Shown: positions 18,152 through 26,755 of the stretch, piece after piece
Numbering within the stretch: the first letter of the stretch is position 1
Layout of the letters: each line of letters begins with the position of its first letter
Origin: Bacillus sp. FJAT-27264
GTDB taxonomy: Bacteria; Bacillota; Bacilli; Paenibacillales; Paenibacillaceae
Length of the DNA: 64,000 nucleotides
NCBI RefSeq assembly: GCF_001682855.1
Contig: NZ_MAQW01000001.1
Span: forward strand, 1,689,569 to 1,753,568
Direction: 5' to 3'
Made by a program: the position numbers and the translations under genes
The notes under the pieces: model-generated
What the model saw: only the letters and a program-made list of their open reading frames with translations
Database searches by the model: none
What the model was told of the DNA's origin: nothing

Positions 18152-19342
18152 CTACTTCTCTAGCTCTTTCCGCACCCCATAGCGTGCTTCAAACATCTCG
18201 TTCAGTTTCTCCTTGACTTTAGGGTCACCGAAGCCGCGAATGACTCGTTCAGCAAAACGCTCGTTGTAGTCCATGACGTTCAGATAAATAATCTTCTCCG
18301 CCGCATCCATATTCGTGAGGCTGTTCATAGGTTTCAGACGCTTTCGGATTTCTTTATTCATCCGTTCAATTGGATTGGACGTGTAGATGGCTTCTTTTAT
18401 GAGAGCCGGATACTTGTGAAAGGTCAATAGCGTCGACAACTGCTCTTCCCAAGAATCCATTTCTTTGGGATATATCTTGCCCCACTTGGCCTTTACCGTA
18501 TCAAAGGCAGCAAGCGCCAAATCGTGATCTTCTGCGGTGTAAATCGTCTTTAGATCTTCTATGACTTCGGTTTTATGCTGTACTCGAATTTTTGGAAACG
18601 TCGAACGTACTTTGTGGACAATACAATGCTGTACATCCGCTTCAGGATAGATCTCGCGAAAGGCTTCATCCAGTCTAGGGAGCCCGTCAAACACACCTAG
18701 CAAGACTTCCTGGACACCGCGATTATAGAGGTCTTTCAACACTTCACGCCAGCCGTTCGAGCTTTCTTGGCCACCTACGTAAAAACCCAAAATCTGGCGG
18801 TGACCTTCTTCGTCGATACCCATGGCGAAATAAACCACCTCACCGCTTACCGTGCTGCGCTTGAGTTTGACGTACAGACCGTCCAAGTAGATCACGGAGT
18901 AACGTTTTTGCAGGGGACGCTTTTGCCACTGGTGGATGTCGTCAAGTACCGTCGCTGTAATGTTACTGACCGTTGTCGGCGAATAGTGGCTACCAAACAT
19001 ACTTTCAATGAAACGAGCCACGTCCCGTGTGCCCATGCCACTCTTGTACATCTGAATCACGGCTTCTTCCAGCCAGCCGTCTCGTCGCTGATAGGGTTCA
19101 AACATTTGAGTCTGGAAAGCTCCATTTCGATCGCGGGGAACCTCTAGATCCTCGAGATTTCCGTACTTGGTGTGCAGGCCGCGCTTGTAATAGCCGTTGC
19201 GGCTGTTACGCTCACCGGCTTGCTCCACTTCCATAAACTGCTGGATTTCCGCTTTCATGATGGACTCCAGGTTATCTTTGACAAACTGTGTGACAAGATT
19301 TTCAAATAGATTATTTAGCATGTTTTCGGGTAAAATAGTCAT
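18152..19342 (-). CDS. IS256-family transposase
   Basis: A 396-residue DDE transposase of the Mutator-like IS256 family. The catalytic residues are visible in VIYLDGLYVKLK (first D), LLGVFDGLPRLDEAF (second D) and YTSNPIERMNKEIRKR (E), with the conserved VQHCIVHKVR between the last two. The N-terminal part carries the typical RNSRNGYYKRGLHTKYG segment. The length is normal and the frame intact, so the protein could be active. It catalyses copy-out/paste-in movement of its own element. Confidence 0.95.
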   Translation of the reverse strand: MTILPENMLNNLFENLVTQFVKDNLESIMKAEIQQFMEVEQAGERNSRNGYYKRGLHTKYGNLEDLEVPRDRNGAFQTQMFEPYQRRDGWLEEAVIQMYKSGMGTRDVARFIESMFGSHYSPTTVSNITATVLDDIHQWQKRPLQKRYSVIYLDGLYVKLKRSTVSGEVVYFAMGIDEEGHRQILGFYVGGQESSNGWREVLKDLYNRGVQEVLLGVFDGLPRLDEAFREIYPEADVQHCIVHKVRSTFPKIRVQHKTEVIEDLKTIYTAEDHDLALAAFDTVKAKWGKIYPKEMDSWEEQLSTLLTFHKYPALIKEAIYTSNPIERMNKEIRKRLKPMNSLTNMDAAEKIIYLNVMDYNERFAERVIRGFGDPKVKEKLNEMFEARYGVRKELEK

Positions 19343-19470
19343 CGAGTAGGGTCCCTTCTTGGTGCTGTCGTAATCCCGAGAATACCCTACTTTTTTGTTG
19401 CCTGGCTAGGCTCCAAATCTTGGTACACAACTTATTTTACGCCATCCTGTATGGCGCAAACCGGAAGAAT

Positions 19471-19542
19471 TAAGGTACAAAAATGACCTTAATCTAATCT
19501 GAACCTCAGTTCCGTCCAATTTAAGGTACAAAAATGCCTTTA
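19471..19542. repeat. 21-bp palindromic-end repeat, two copies, right arm of array 1
   Basis: Units at 19471-19491 and 19522-19542, both TAAGGTACAAAAATG followed by (A/C)C and ending TTA, start 51 bp apart. They are inverted relative to the pair at 17940-18011. Confidence 0.85.
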
Positions 19543-19662
19543 TTTACGTTTTGGAGATCCATTTTGTTGATATACATCCTGGAGATATGCATCTTGCGAT
19601 TAATATCTTAGAGATTTACATCTTAGAGATTTACGTTTTTGTAATTTACATTTTGGAGATTC
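19543..19662. repeat. Degenerate 15-bp tandem repeat
   Basis: About eight units based on ACATCTTGGAGATTT (for example ACATCTTAGAGATTT, ACATTTTGGAGATTC, ACGTTTTTGTAATTT). Fifteen bases equal five codons. The minus strand reads like a decayed NLQNV pentapeptide series, with stops. Confidence 0.65.
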
Positions 19663-19736
19663 TATCGTACTTTTTTTGAAAAAAATCCTCTAACGTTCAA
19701 AGCACAGCGCAGTGCCAGTAGCTAGCCGAAATGAAA

Positions 19737-19798
19737 CTCAATAAGGGAACATTCAATCCAATAAAGCGAACATTAAATTCAATAAAAGCAAATTAAAT
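19737..19798. repeat. 21-bp tandem repeat, three copies
   Basis: CTCAATAAGGGAACATTCAA(T), CCAATAAAGCGAACATTAAA(T) and TCAATAAAAGCAAATTAAAT follow each other directly. The family is different from the 51-bp-spaced units nearby. Confidence 0.65.
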
Positions 19799-19821
19799 CT
19801 AGTCCAAAAAGAGTAAGCAAA

Positions 19822-19862
19822 AACCCGCAATACACCTTGTAAAATCAAGGTTTTTGCGGGTT
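19822..19862 (-). terminator. Hairpin terminator, minus-strand direction
   Basis: AACCCGCAA pairs with TTGCGGGTT, with an inner CCTTG/CAAGG stem. On the minus strand it is followed by TTTTT. It may end transcripts coming from the MMPL gene. Confidence 0.6.
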
Positions 19863-20106
19863 ATCGAAATAAAGTCTGAAGACAGTCAAGAATGATCGGC
19901 AGATTATGAAAGATTTATTTATGAACAATTATGGTTATTTGTCCGCGACTGAGCAAAAATGCGACCCATTCAACTTTTTCCCGCATACTTATAATTTTTA
20001 ACCACAGGCATTATACGATCCTAATGAAGTAGGAGGGAGCAGCGAGCTCCCATCCACACACCACTGTACATATGGTTCCACATACGGCGGCTAGAGTAAA
20101 TTTAGC

Positions 20107-20195
20107 TAGTTTAATTCATTTGTCTAGTTTTATTGATTCAGCCAGTTTATTGATTTATTCAGTTTTATTGATTTATCCAGTTTTATTAATCAGTC
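20107..20195. repeat. 18-bp tandem repeat, five copies, overlapping the MMPL 3' end
   Basis: Units of the form (C/T)AGTTTTATTGATTTATC lie at 20107, 20125, 20143 (one base shorter), 20160 and 20178. The last unit contains the MMPL stop codon, so the repeats look like tandem duplication of the gene's 3' end. Confidence 0.75.
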
Positions 20196-23100
20196 TTTTT
20201 CTTAAAAAATGACGCTGTAGAAAGACTAATAAACGCTGGTAAGAACAGCGGCAGGAGCAATACAGCCAGTAAAGCCAAAGCAATAATGACTGCCGTAGCC
20301 AACTGCAGCAAGGTTAAGACGCCTGATGGAATCATAGCGGCAAATGTGCCTGAAAGTATAAAGACCGCCGAAATGATTACCCCACCTGTGTGCTTCATGG
20401 CTTCATAGATCGCTTGCCGCGGATTTCGATCCTTGTACTCCAGATATCGCATGATCAGGAAGATACTATAATCTACTCCCAAAGCGATGATCATAATGAA
20501 CGAGAAGAACGGAATGGTCCATGTCAGATCTTTATAACTTGTGAATGTACTAAAGATCCATTCTGTTCCTGCCAATGCCGTAAAATATGCCAGTATCAAA
20601 GAAATGATGGCCCCGAGCGGAATCCAGAAGGACCGCGTGATAATCACCAAGAAGATGAATATCCCAATGAGCATAATAACCGCTGTCTTCGTAAAATCTC
20701 CCGTGGACATCGTATTAAGATCCTGGTTTTGCGAGGATATTCCCCCAATCCCGTATTCAGCCTTGGCAAATTTGGACTGCTGAAGCAATTGGTCAAATCT
20801 GTCCTGAATTTGCTGCACCGTCTCCATCGCATGCGAGGAATAAGGATCTTCCTTCAGAAGAATCGTCCACTGGGCTTCATGTCTGTCAGAAGACATATAC
20901 GTATCCAACGACTTAGAGAATGCTTCTCCCGTACGCACCTCTTCTGGAATAAAGAAGGTCTCGGAGGCGCCTGTTCGAACAACCTCGTTCAAATAATTGG
21001 TTGTGCTCGTCAATCCATCAGAGATCTTCTGCAATCCGTTTACACTATCCCCTAGCCCATTTTTCAGCTGAGGAAGGTTGCTTGCTAAACTATTCAGTCC
21101 TTTATTTAGCTCCACTTGTCCCTGTACAATGCTACTCATTCCTTCTGTTAGAGCGGGCATCTTGCTTGTAACCTGTTTCTGCCCCGCACTGCCTTGAGTA
21201 AGACCCTCCTGCAGTTTGGCAGCACCCGTCTCTAACTGTGCAGAGCCTTGTCTGATCTTTTCCTGACCAAGCTGAATTTGCTGCATGCCCTGCTGAACAG
21301 TGACCAATTGACCGTTCACGGCATTGAACTGTTGGTTTAACTGGTTCATCCCTTGGCTTAACTTAGCCAATTGTTCACTAAGCGCTGCTGACGTACTCTT
21401 CAATACTACAAAGTCAGAGCTGTTCTTCAATTCTCCATTGGACGCTTCCAAGCGACCGATGGTATCATTCATGCCTTTGGAGACTGCTAAGATACTATCC
21501 AGCGACTTCTTTATGCTGTCATACTGTGCGTAAAGTGTATTATATCCCTCTGTAATTTTAGGGAGACCGGAGCTTATCGTGGCTGTTGACTCATTCAGTT
21601 TCACCAAATTTCCATTCAGACTGTGTAAGCCCTGTTTCAATTCCCCTGCGCCAACCGTCCCTTTGTCCAGCCCAGCAGAAATCTTGTTCAGTGCTGTAAT
21701 CGATTGATTAATCACCTCTTGTACCCTCTTGGTTCCAGTAACCAAATCATTCACTTTGCTGAATTGATCCAGCGGAACAGTTGCCAGCTTATCCACTGCT
21801 CCTGATAATCCATCCTTAATCGTGCCAATTCCGTCATTCGCCTTTCCAATACCTTCACTTAGCGAGGCAGATTGGTCAGTGGTATATAGTTCTTTGATTT
21901 TCTCGCTATGAGGCCGGGTGGCGCTAAATACCTTACCTACACCATCAATAGAAGTTAACTGCTCGGTAACCCTGTCGATGAATGCCAAATTGTCTGAAGA
22001 ATCGAGGGTCTCTCCTGCCTTCATGACCACTGTTGTAGGTGAGGCCTGACCTGCCGGAAAATGATCATAAACAATATTAATGCCTTTGACGGACGGGTAT
22101 GAATCCTGAATCTCATCCAGCGAGTTGTAACTCAAATGCCCGGAGTAGAAAAGAGAAATCGGCACCGCAATCACGATTGTAATGAGAATTCCCCAAATGG
22201 GGCGTTTTACAGCAAAGCCTGTGATACCAGAGATCAGCTTGTTTCTGTGATGTTCACCGGCTGCTTTGGAAGGCCAGAAGCTTATGCGACCCAGAAGTCC
22301 CATAAATACCGGTACAATCGTGAACAAAGCCAAGAGCAAGATCCCTACACCGATGCCGACTGCTGACGCTGATTTGAATAATTGGAATTCAGCCAGTCCC
22401 AAGCTGCTAAACCCGATCAGTACCGCTACTCCGCTATACAATACGGTCCGGCCTGCGGTTTTGTAGGTATGAATAATTGCATCCAATGTAGTTTCACGCC
22501 GGGACAACTCCTCTTTGAATCGCATAAATAATAGAATGATATAATCTGTGCCAATTCCGAAAAGGACCAGTATTAAGAAAATTTGCGTAAATCCTGAGAA
22601 TGGAAAATTGAACTTGTCGACCAACTGAGTTACGATCCCTAACGAGATTAGGAATGTTATTCCCACGGTAACAAGCGAAATGAGCGGGGTCACCGGTGAG
22701 CGGAAGATTAAGATCAGAACGACGATAATGAAGATGACCGCAACACCTTCTGTTTTCTTAACACCGGCTTGAGTGGTCTTGACGAAATCCTCCATAATCA
22801 GATCAGATCCGGTTAAATAATGCTCCACCTGCACAGGGTCCAATTTGTCCATCAGAAGATTTCTGATCTCTTCTTTGGAGCGGTTGCCTATATCCACTGT
22901 AACCACAGCAAGAGCCGTAGTTCCGTCTTTAGAGCGGAGCTGCTCTTTCATATCCTCATTATCGGGTGACAAAATGGAACGAATGCCTAAGTCCGCTTTC
23001 TGCTGCTCCAGCGTTTGGATTCCTGAACCAATCTGATCCATCTGCTCTGTATTTAGCTTATCCTTACTATGGAAAACTGCGACGACCGACATTTCATTCG

Positions 23101-23290
23101 CATTCTCTGCTTTTCCATTCAACTCGTGAATCAACCGTTCCGCTTGCCTGGAAGAGTATCTCTCTGGAACTCCGGCCTGACCTTTTTCACGAACAAGCTG
23201 CCCCATATCCGGCATAAAATGAATCAACAAGGCTGCAGCGACAATCCAGATCGCCACAATGGGCCATTTCCATTTCAATATCAGTTTCAT
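20186..23290 (-). CDS. MMPL family RND transporter (YdfJ-like)
   Basis: A 1034-residue membrane transporter. It has a hydrophobic first helix (MKLILKWKWPIVAIWIVAAALL), then two repeated MMPL halves, each with six membrane segments. The proton-relay/GTDY-type motifs are LFGIGTDYIILLFMRFKEEL (about 245) and ALGVDYSIFLIMRYLEYKD (about 940). The extracytoplasmic loop between the halves (about 470-810) is rich in heptad-like LxxGxxxLxxG segments, as in YhgE/Pip-type proteins, and is probably coiled coil. The family exports lipids or toxic compounds using the proton gradient. The substrate here is unknown. It is followed 19 bp upstream on the same strand by the quinone oxidoreductase gene, so an operon is likely. 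Confidence 0.9.
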   Translation of the reverse strand: MKLILKWKWPIVAIWIVAAALLIHFMPDMGQLVREKGQAGVPERYSSRQAERLIHELNGKAENANEMSVVAVFHSKDKLNTEQMDQIGSGIQTLEQQKADLGIRSILSPDNEDMKEQLRSKDGTTALAVVTVDIGNRSKEEIRNLLMDKLDPVQVEHYLTGSDLIMEDFVKTTQAGVKKTEGVAVIFIIVVLILIFRSPVTPLISLVTVGITFLISLGIVTQLVDKFNFPFSGFTQIFLILVLFGIGTDYIILLFMRFKEELSRRETTLDAIIHTYKTAGRTVLYSGVAVLIGFSSLGLAEFQLFKSASAVGIGVGILLLALFTIVPVFMGLLGRISFWPSKAAGEHHRNKLISGITGFAVKRPIWGILITIVIAVPISLFYSGHLSYNSLDEIQDSYPSVKGINIVYDHFPAGQASPTTVVMKAGETLDSSDNLAFIDRVTEQLTSIDGVGKVFSATRPHSEKIKELYTTDQSASLSEGIGKANDGIGTIKDGLSGAVDKLATVPLDQFSKVNDLVTGTKRVQEVINQSITALNKISAGLDKGTVGAGELKQGLHSLNGNLVKLNESTATISSGLPKITEGYNTLYAQYDSIKKSLDSILAVSKGMNDTIGRLEASNGELKNSSDFVVLKSTSAALSEQLAKLSQGMNQLNQQFNAVNGQLVTVQQGMQQIQLGQEKIRQGSAQLETGAAKLQEGLTQGSAGQKQVTSKMPALTEGMSSIVQGQVELNKGLNSLASNLPQLKNGLGDSVNGLQKISDGLTSTTNYLNEVVRTGASETFFIPEEVRTGEAFSKSLDTYMSSDRHEAQWTILLKEDPYSSHAMETVQQIQDRFDQLLQQSKFAKAEYGIGGISSQNQDLNTMSTGDFTKTAVIMLIGIFIFLVIITRSFWIPLGAIISLILAYFTALAGTEWIFSTFTSYKDLTWTIPFFSFIMIIALGVDYSIFLIMRYLEYKDRNPRQAIYEAMKHTGGVIISAVFILSGTFAAMIPSGVLTLLQLATAVIIALALLAVLLLPLFLPAFISLSTASFFKKKTD

Positions 23291-23309
23291 TATAAGTCTC
23301 CCTTTGCAA

Positions 23310-24311
23310 TCACTTTATTTTAACGACGACTTTTCCTTTGGCACTTCCGCCTTCCAGATATTTGAGCGCTTGCGCAGCATTGTTAAAATCAAACACTTTA
23401 TCAATCACTGGCTTAATGTGACCTTCTTCAATAAATTTCTTAATGATCTTTAATTGCGCTCCACTTGGTTTCATAAAAAGGAAATGATAACTACTCTGCG
23501 TCTTCTTCTCCAGCGCGGTAAGTTTATGACTGGCAATCGATAAAAGAGTCGTCTTCAACCAGCCTAGTTGCGCTTCTCTCCCAAATCTTGCATTGGGCAA
23601 ACCGGAGACAGAGACTACTTTCCCATGTGGTTTTAGAACCTGGAATGATTTCTCCAAGGCTTCGCCGCCCAAAGTATCATACACAGCATCGTATCCTGTA
23701 AGCAGTTCTTCAAAATTCTCTTTCTTATAATTGATAATCTGATCGGCACCCATCAATTTAACCAATTCATATCCCTTATCACTTGCTGTGGTGGCGACAA
23801 AAGCGCCCATTAATTTAGCCAATTGGATGGCAAAGGTACCTACACCGCCTGCTCCTGCGTGAATCAAAATCTTCTGTCCTTTTTGCAGCTTCAAAATATC
23901 ATGAAAGGCTTGATACGTCGTAAGTCCGACTAATGGAATGGATGCCGCTTCTACAAAATTAAGATTCTGCGGTTTTAATGAAATATCGTCCTGATGAACC
24001 GCTATATACTCAGCTAAAGTTCCGATTCTGCCTTTGCGCGGTCGCCCGTACACCTCATCCCCGGGTTTATAGTCTTTCACTCGGCCGCCAACTTTAGTGA
24101 TCACACCTGCAAAATCATTGCCCAAAATCAATGGCATGTCATACTTGAGCAGAAACTTGGCCTTCCCTTCTTTCACTTTAAAGTCGATAGGATTCAGGCT
24201 GGCTGCGTGAATTTCCACCAGTACATCATCTTCTCCAATCTCAGGCATAGATCTGTCTTTCATCAACAAAGGTACATCTTTACCGTATTTCTCAATCAAC
24301 ATAGCTTTCAT
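23310..24311 (-). CDS. NADP-dependent quinone oxidoreductase-like protein (zinc-free MDR)
   Basis: A 333-residue medium-chain dehydrogenase of the zinc-independent type (quinone reductase/enoyl reductase group). The N-terminal GroES-like domain includes HAASLNPIDFKVKEG and ILGNDFAGVITKVG. The cofactor motif is ILIHAGAGGVGTFAIQLAK. No catalytic zinc cysteines are present. It reduces quinones or activated alkenes with NADPH. I start at 24311 (GGGAGTGATT upstream) rather than 12 codons earlier. It is followed by the MMPL transporter. Three copies of a GATCATTAGTTT-type sequence lie upstream and an ArsR regulator is next in line, so redox or toxicant control is likely. Confidence 0.88.
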   Translation of the reverse strand: MKAMLIEKYGKDVPLLMKDRSMPEIGEDDVLVEIHAASLNPIDFKVKEGKAKFLLKYDMPLILGNDFAGVITKVGGRVKDYKPGDEVYGRPRKGRIGTLAEYIAVHQDDISLKPQNLNFVEAASIPLVGLTTYQAFHDILKLQKGQKILIHAGAGGVGTFAIQLAKLMGAFVATTASDKGYELVKLMGADQIINYKKENFEELLTGYDAVYDTLGGEALEKSFQVLKPHGKVVSVSGLPNARFGREAQLGWLKTTLLSIASHKLTALEKKTQSSYHFLFMKPSGAQLKIIKKFIEEGHIKPVIDKVFDFNNAAQALKYLEGGSAKGKVVVKIK

Positions 24312-24329
24312 TTCAATCACTCCCATTAA

Positions 24330-24495
24330 GATCATTAGTTTAAACAAACGAACGGATACTGCATCAAATATAGTTTTGGCAATAGAGTTTTGCTGTATGC
24401 TGTATAAGCACCTCCCAAATCATGGTTTAAAGTTTTATATAAAAATGATCATGAGTTTCATTTATGATATTAGAATATGATCATTAGTTTAAACA
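24330..24495. promoter_or_regulatory. Repeated operator-like sites upstream of the oxidoreductase
   Basis: GATCATTAGTTTAAACA occurs exactly at 24330-24346 and 24479-24495, both plus orientation. A variant TGATCATGAGTTTCA is at 24446-24460. The inner GTTTAAAC is self-complementary. These are candidate sites for the adjacent ArsR regulator. The first lies 20 bp from the oxidoreductase start. Confidence 0.5.
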
Positions 24496-24536
24496 TATGG
24501 ACCTATTATGCAAGAAAAACACACTTAAATCAATAA

Positions 24537-24863
24537 CTACTTATTAAGGTGTGCGCACTGGGTTTCAATGGCCTCAATTAATGATTTAAGCTGCTCTAAT
24601 GGTTTGCGAACAGTCAGGATATAATGATTTTCTACACTCTTTTTCTCAAAGCTAACGTAGCCAGACTGTTTCAACACCTTCAAATGATGGGAAACGGCAG
24701 GTCTGGACAAATTGATATGCTCCGCTATAGTGTTAACATTAAGCCCCATTTTATGCTGTGCAAGCAGTAAAATGATTGCCTGACGCTTCTCATCTGTCAG
24801 CACATCCAGCAAAGGAATACATTCTTTAAATTGTTCCACAATATGCTCAGTCTCCTGGCACAT
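24537..24863 (-). CDS. ArsR family transcriptional regulator
   Basis: A 108-residue winged-helix protein. The recognition helix region is NVNTIAEHINLSRPAVSHHLKVLKQSGYVSFEKK, the standard ArsR/SmtB layout. It lacks the CVCDL metal motif of classical arsenic or cadmium sensors. Cysteines occur only at the ends (C2, C15, about C104), so a metal ligand is not evident. It lies upstream of the oxidoreductase-MMPL pair on the same strand, with repeated sites in between. Confidence 0.88.
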   Translation of the reverse strand: MCQETEHIVEQFKECIPLLDVLTDEKRQAIILLLAQHKMGLNVNTIAEHINLSRPAVSHHLKVLKQSGYVSFEKKSVENHYILTVRKPLEQLKSLIEAIETQCAHLNK

Positions 24864-25021
24864 ACCGCTCCCTCCCTCTCGTTCATCCGTTTAATTACAT
24901 AAACCTATTATAATCATCTCGTTGATAAAATCAAGCGTAGACTTGAGGTGAAAAGCCGCTTACTGTCTTCTTAGGAGTGCATAATTGTAGTGGTTATCAT
25001 CGAAGGGGATCGAAAGCTCTT

Positions 25022-25074
25022 AAAAAATGCAGTGGCATCTGGAACATAAAATACAATGTTCTAGACGCCGCTGC
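25022..25074 (-). terminator. Terminator of the biotin operon
   Basis: On the minus strand GCAGCGGCGTCTAGAACAT pairs with ATGTTCCAGATGCCACTGC (few mismatches) and is followed by ATTTTTTA. It lies just beyond the bioC stop. Confidence 0.8.
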
Positions 25075-25110
25075 CATTATTGGGCTACTGTTGTCAGTTA
25101 TAGCGCTTAT

Positions 25111-25977
25111 CTATTCCTCCGCCAATGCTTGGAACAATAGAATATCATAACTGGCAGCAACACCTTCCGGTATGCTGAACTTCGCCTCGTATTCCTTATA
25201 CATGCTGGTGAACAGGCTTCGCGAACTGAGACCACTTACAGTAATAGCCTCAGAGGTACTGGCTCCCATCGCTTTTACCGAGTGAAGAAAATCTCTTGCT
25301 GAAGCATACGTTTCCGTTTGAATCGAGCGTTCAAATTGGATACTTGAAAATCCTGCTTCCTTGAGCAAGCTGCTCCATTCATCAGTTGATAGAAACCTCA
25401 GTCCGTGCCGTTGTGGTTCCATTCCATTGGCTCGGTAAACCTCATTAAAAGCCTCATGCATTTCGCAGAATGTGTCAGGCCCGAATGTCGTGAATGTCAG
25501 CGAGCCTCCAGGACGAAGCATCCGCCGAAGGTGACCTAGTGTTTGTCCAGGATTGCTCAGCCATTGAAAGCAGGCGTTGGAGACGATGAGATCAAACGAG
25601 GCTGCCTTAGCATCTGGCGCCCACGTTTCAACATCAGCATGAAGAAATCGTAAAGAATCTGAAGATTTTTTCCTTATACTATTAAAGTTTGTCTCAGCTG
25701 ATAGGACACGTTGTTCAGCCAATTTGATCATCGCGGGCGCAATATCAAGGGCAGTAATACTTGCACTGGGCCATTCAGTGACTAGCGTCTCGGTCAGATT
25801 CCCCGTTCCGCAGCCGATCTCCAGAATGTTGAGCCCGGAGAAGTTACTTTTGCTCTTCAATCCTAAGAAAGATTGTGCAAGCCGATCTGACATCAAACGC
25901 TGAATATGAGCGTGAGCGTCATACGAATTTGCATTCCGGTTAAATTGACGCCGGACATCACTTATCCTACTGCTCAT
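25111..25977 (-). CDS. bioC: Malonyl-ACP O-methyltransferase
   Basis: A 288-residue SAM-dependent methyltransferase. The SAM motif is LNILEIGCGTGNLTETL, then ITALDIAPAMIKLAEQ, DLIVSNACFQWLSNPGQTL and LRPGGSLTFTTFGPDTFCEMHEAF, which is the family pattern of BioC. It methylates malonyl-ACP to start pimeloyl-ACP synthesis by the fatty-acid machinery. It is the last gene of the biotin operon and overlaps the upstream hydrolase by about 11 bp. No terminal fusion is seen. Confidence 0.92.
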   Translation of the reverse strand: MSSRISDVRRQFNRNANSYDAHAHIQRLMSDRLAQSFLGLKSKSNFSGLNILEIGCGTGNLTETLVTEWPSASITALDIAPAMIKLAEQRVLSAETNFNSIRKKSSDSLRFLHADVETWAPDAKAASFDLIVSNACFQWLSNPGQTLGHLRRMLRPGGSLTFTTFGPDTFCEMHEAFNEVYRANGMEPQRHGLRFLSTDEWSSLLKEAGFSSIQFERSIQTETYASARDFLHSVKAMGASTSEAITVSGLSSRSLFTSMYKEYEAKFSIPEGVAASYDILLFQALAEE

Positions 25978-26755
25978 GCCACCATCTCCTCAGTTCACTA
26001 GCTATTTGATCTTCCCTCCCCAAGAACGGGGCATGTCCGCCGGCAGGTATCGTGAGTAAGTTTGCTTTGGGTAGCTGGGCAATCAGCTCCGTTGCAGCGC
26101 CGTAAGGACAAATACGATCCTCCGCCCCATGCACAAGAAATACCGGACAAGTGATGCTCTTCAGTTGAGACAGGCATTCCTCGCTTCGCAGGATTTGAAG
26201 ACCTGCGATTAGCGCTGGGGTTGTCCAGCTACCGATTGGGGGAAGGCTTGCGCCAAGATTGGCCTCCCATTCCGTCTCCGTAAATATGAGCTGTCGGAAT
26301 TTTGCTTCAACCTCTTGTCGGTTCTGTGTGAGCTCTGCAATCATCTTCCTAACGTATATATCAGCCCAACCGAGGTCAGACTCCTCTTTTGACCTAGTAA
26401 ATCGAGCCGTTGCCCCGAACAACACAAGGCCATCAGCGAATCCTTTGATCGCTAGTTTCAGTGCCAGTAAAGCTCCGAGAGACCATCCTCCGATCAATAA
26501 CGGACTATGGAAAGCCTTTGTCTTACACACCTCTCCATCCAAATACAGAAAATTCCTCACTGCTATTTCAGTCAAGAGTAGCATTTCCTCTGGAGAATCA
26601 GCATCACTGTAGTCTAAAGAAATATGATGGAAATCCGGAAGTAACTCACGAGTCCGATCAAAAACCCCATCTGGCATTCCCCATCCGCTCAACCATAATA
26701 TAGTGCCGCTTGTCTTTGGCTGAGCCTTCATTGAGTCAATATCCAATACAATCAT
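25967..26755 (-). CDS. Alpha/beta hydrolase, probable pimeloyl-ACP methyl ester esterase (BioH-like)
   Basis: A 262-residue alpha/beta hydrolase. The nucleophile elbow is IGGWSLGALLALK (BioH also has GWSLGG), the acid is in VFLVHGAEDRICPYGAA and the histidine in IPAGGHAPFLGRE. The N-terminal ILWLSGWGMPDGVFD gives the oxyanion region. Position in the operon between bioF and bioC indicates it demethylates pimeloyl-ACP methyl ester after the BioC route. Sequence divergence from enteric BioH means the functional call rests on context. Its ATG overlaps the bioF stop (ATGA). Confidence 0.82.
   Translation of the reverse strand: MIVLDIDSMKAQPKTSGTILWLSGWGMPDGVFDRTRELLPDFHHISLDYSDADSPEEMLLLTEIAVRNFLYLDGEVCKTKAFHSPLLIGGWSLGALLALKLAIKGFADGLVLFGATARFTRSKEESDLGWADIYVRKMIAELTQNRQEVEAKFRQLIFTETEWEANLGASLPPIGSWTTPALIAGLQILRSEECLSQLKSITCPVFLVHGAEDRICPYGAATELIAQLPKANLLTIPAGGHAPFLGREDQIASELRRWWHEQ

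Larger units (their letters stand above)
18036..19447 (-). mobile_element. IS256-family insertion sequence
   Basis: A 1.4-kb element with one transposase gene. The outer ends are imperfect inverted repeats: left GGCAGCGTCAAGAAGTTTGT, right (reverse complement) GGATGGCGTAAAATAAGTTG. Flanking heptamers TATATGG (18029-18035) and TGTATGG (19448-19454) differ at one base and may be the decayed target duplication. The boundaries are supported by comparison with the uninterrupted repeat array at 63759-63943, whose central spacing predicts about 1418 bp of inserted DNA. The exact ends are my estimate. Confidence 0.75.
19448..20106. other. Gene-free region packed with repeats
   Basis: No gene. In order it holds the right pair of 21-bp units (19471-19542), a degenerate 15-bp tandem repeat (about 19543-19662), a 21-bp tandem repeat (19737-19798) and a hairpin terminator for the minus strand (19822-19862). 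Plain sequence follows. Around 20055-20095 lies a GTACATATGGTTCCACATACGG segment that could be the tail of a vanished mobile element, but I cannot name it. Confidence 0.6.
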
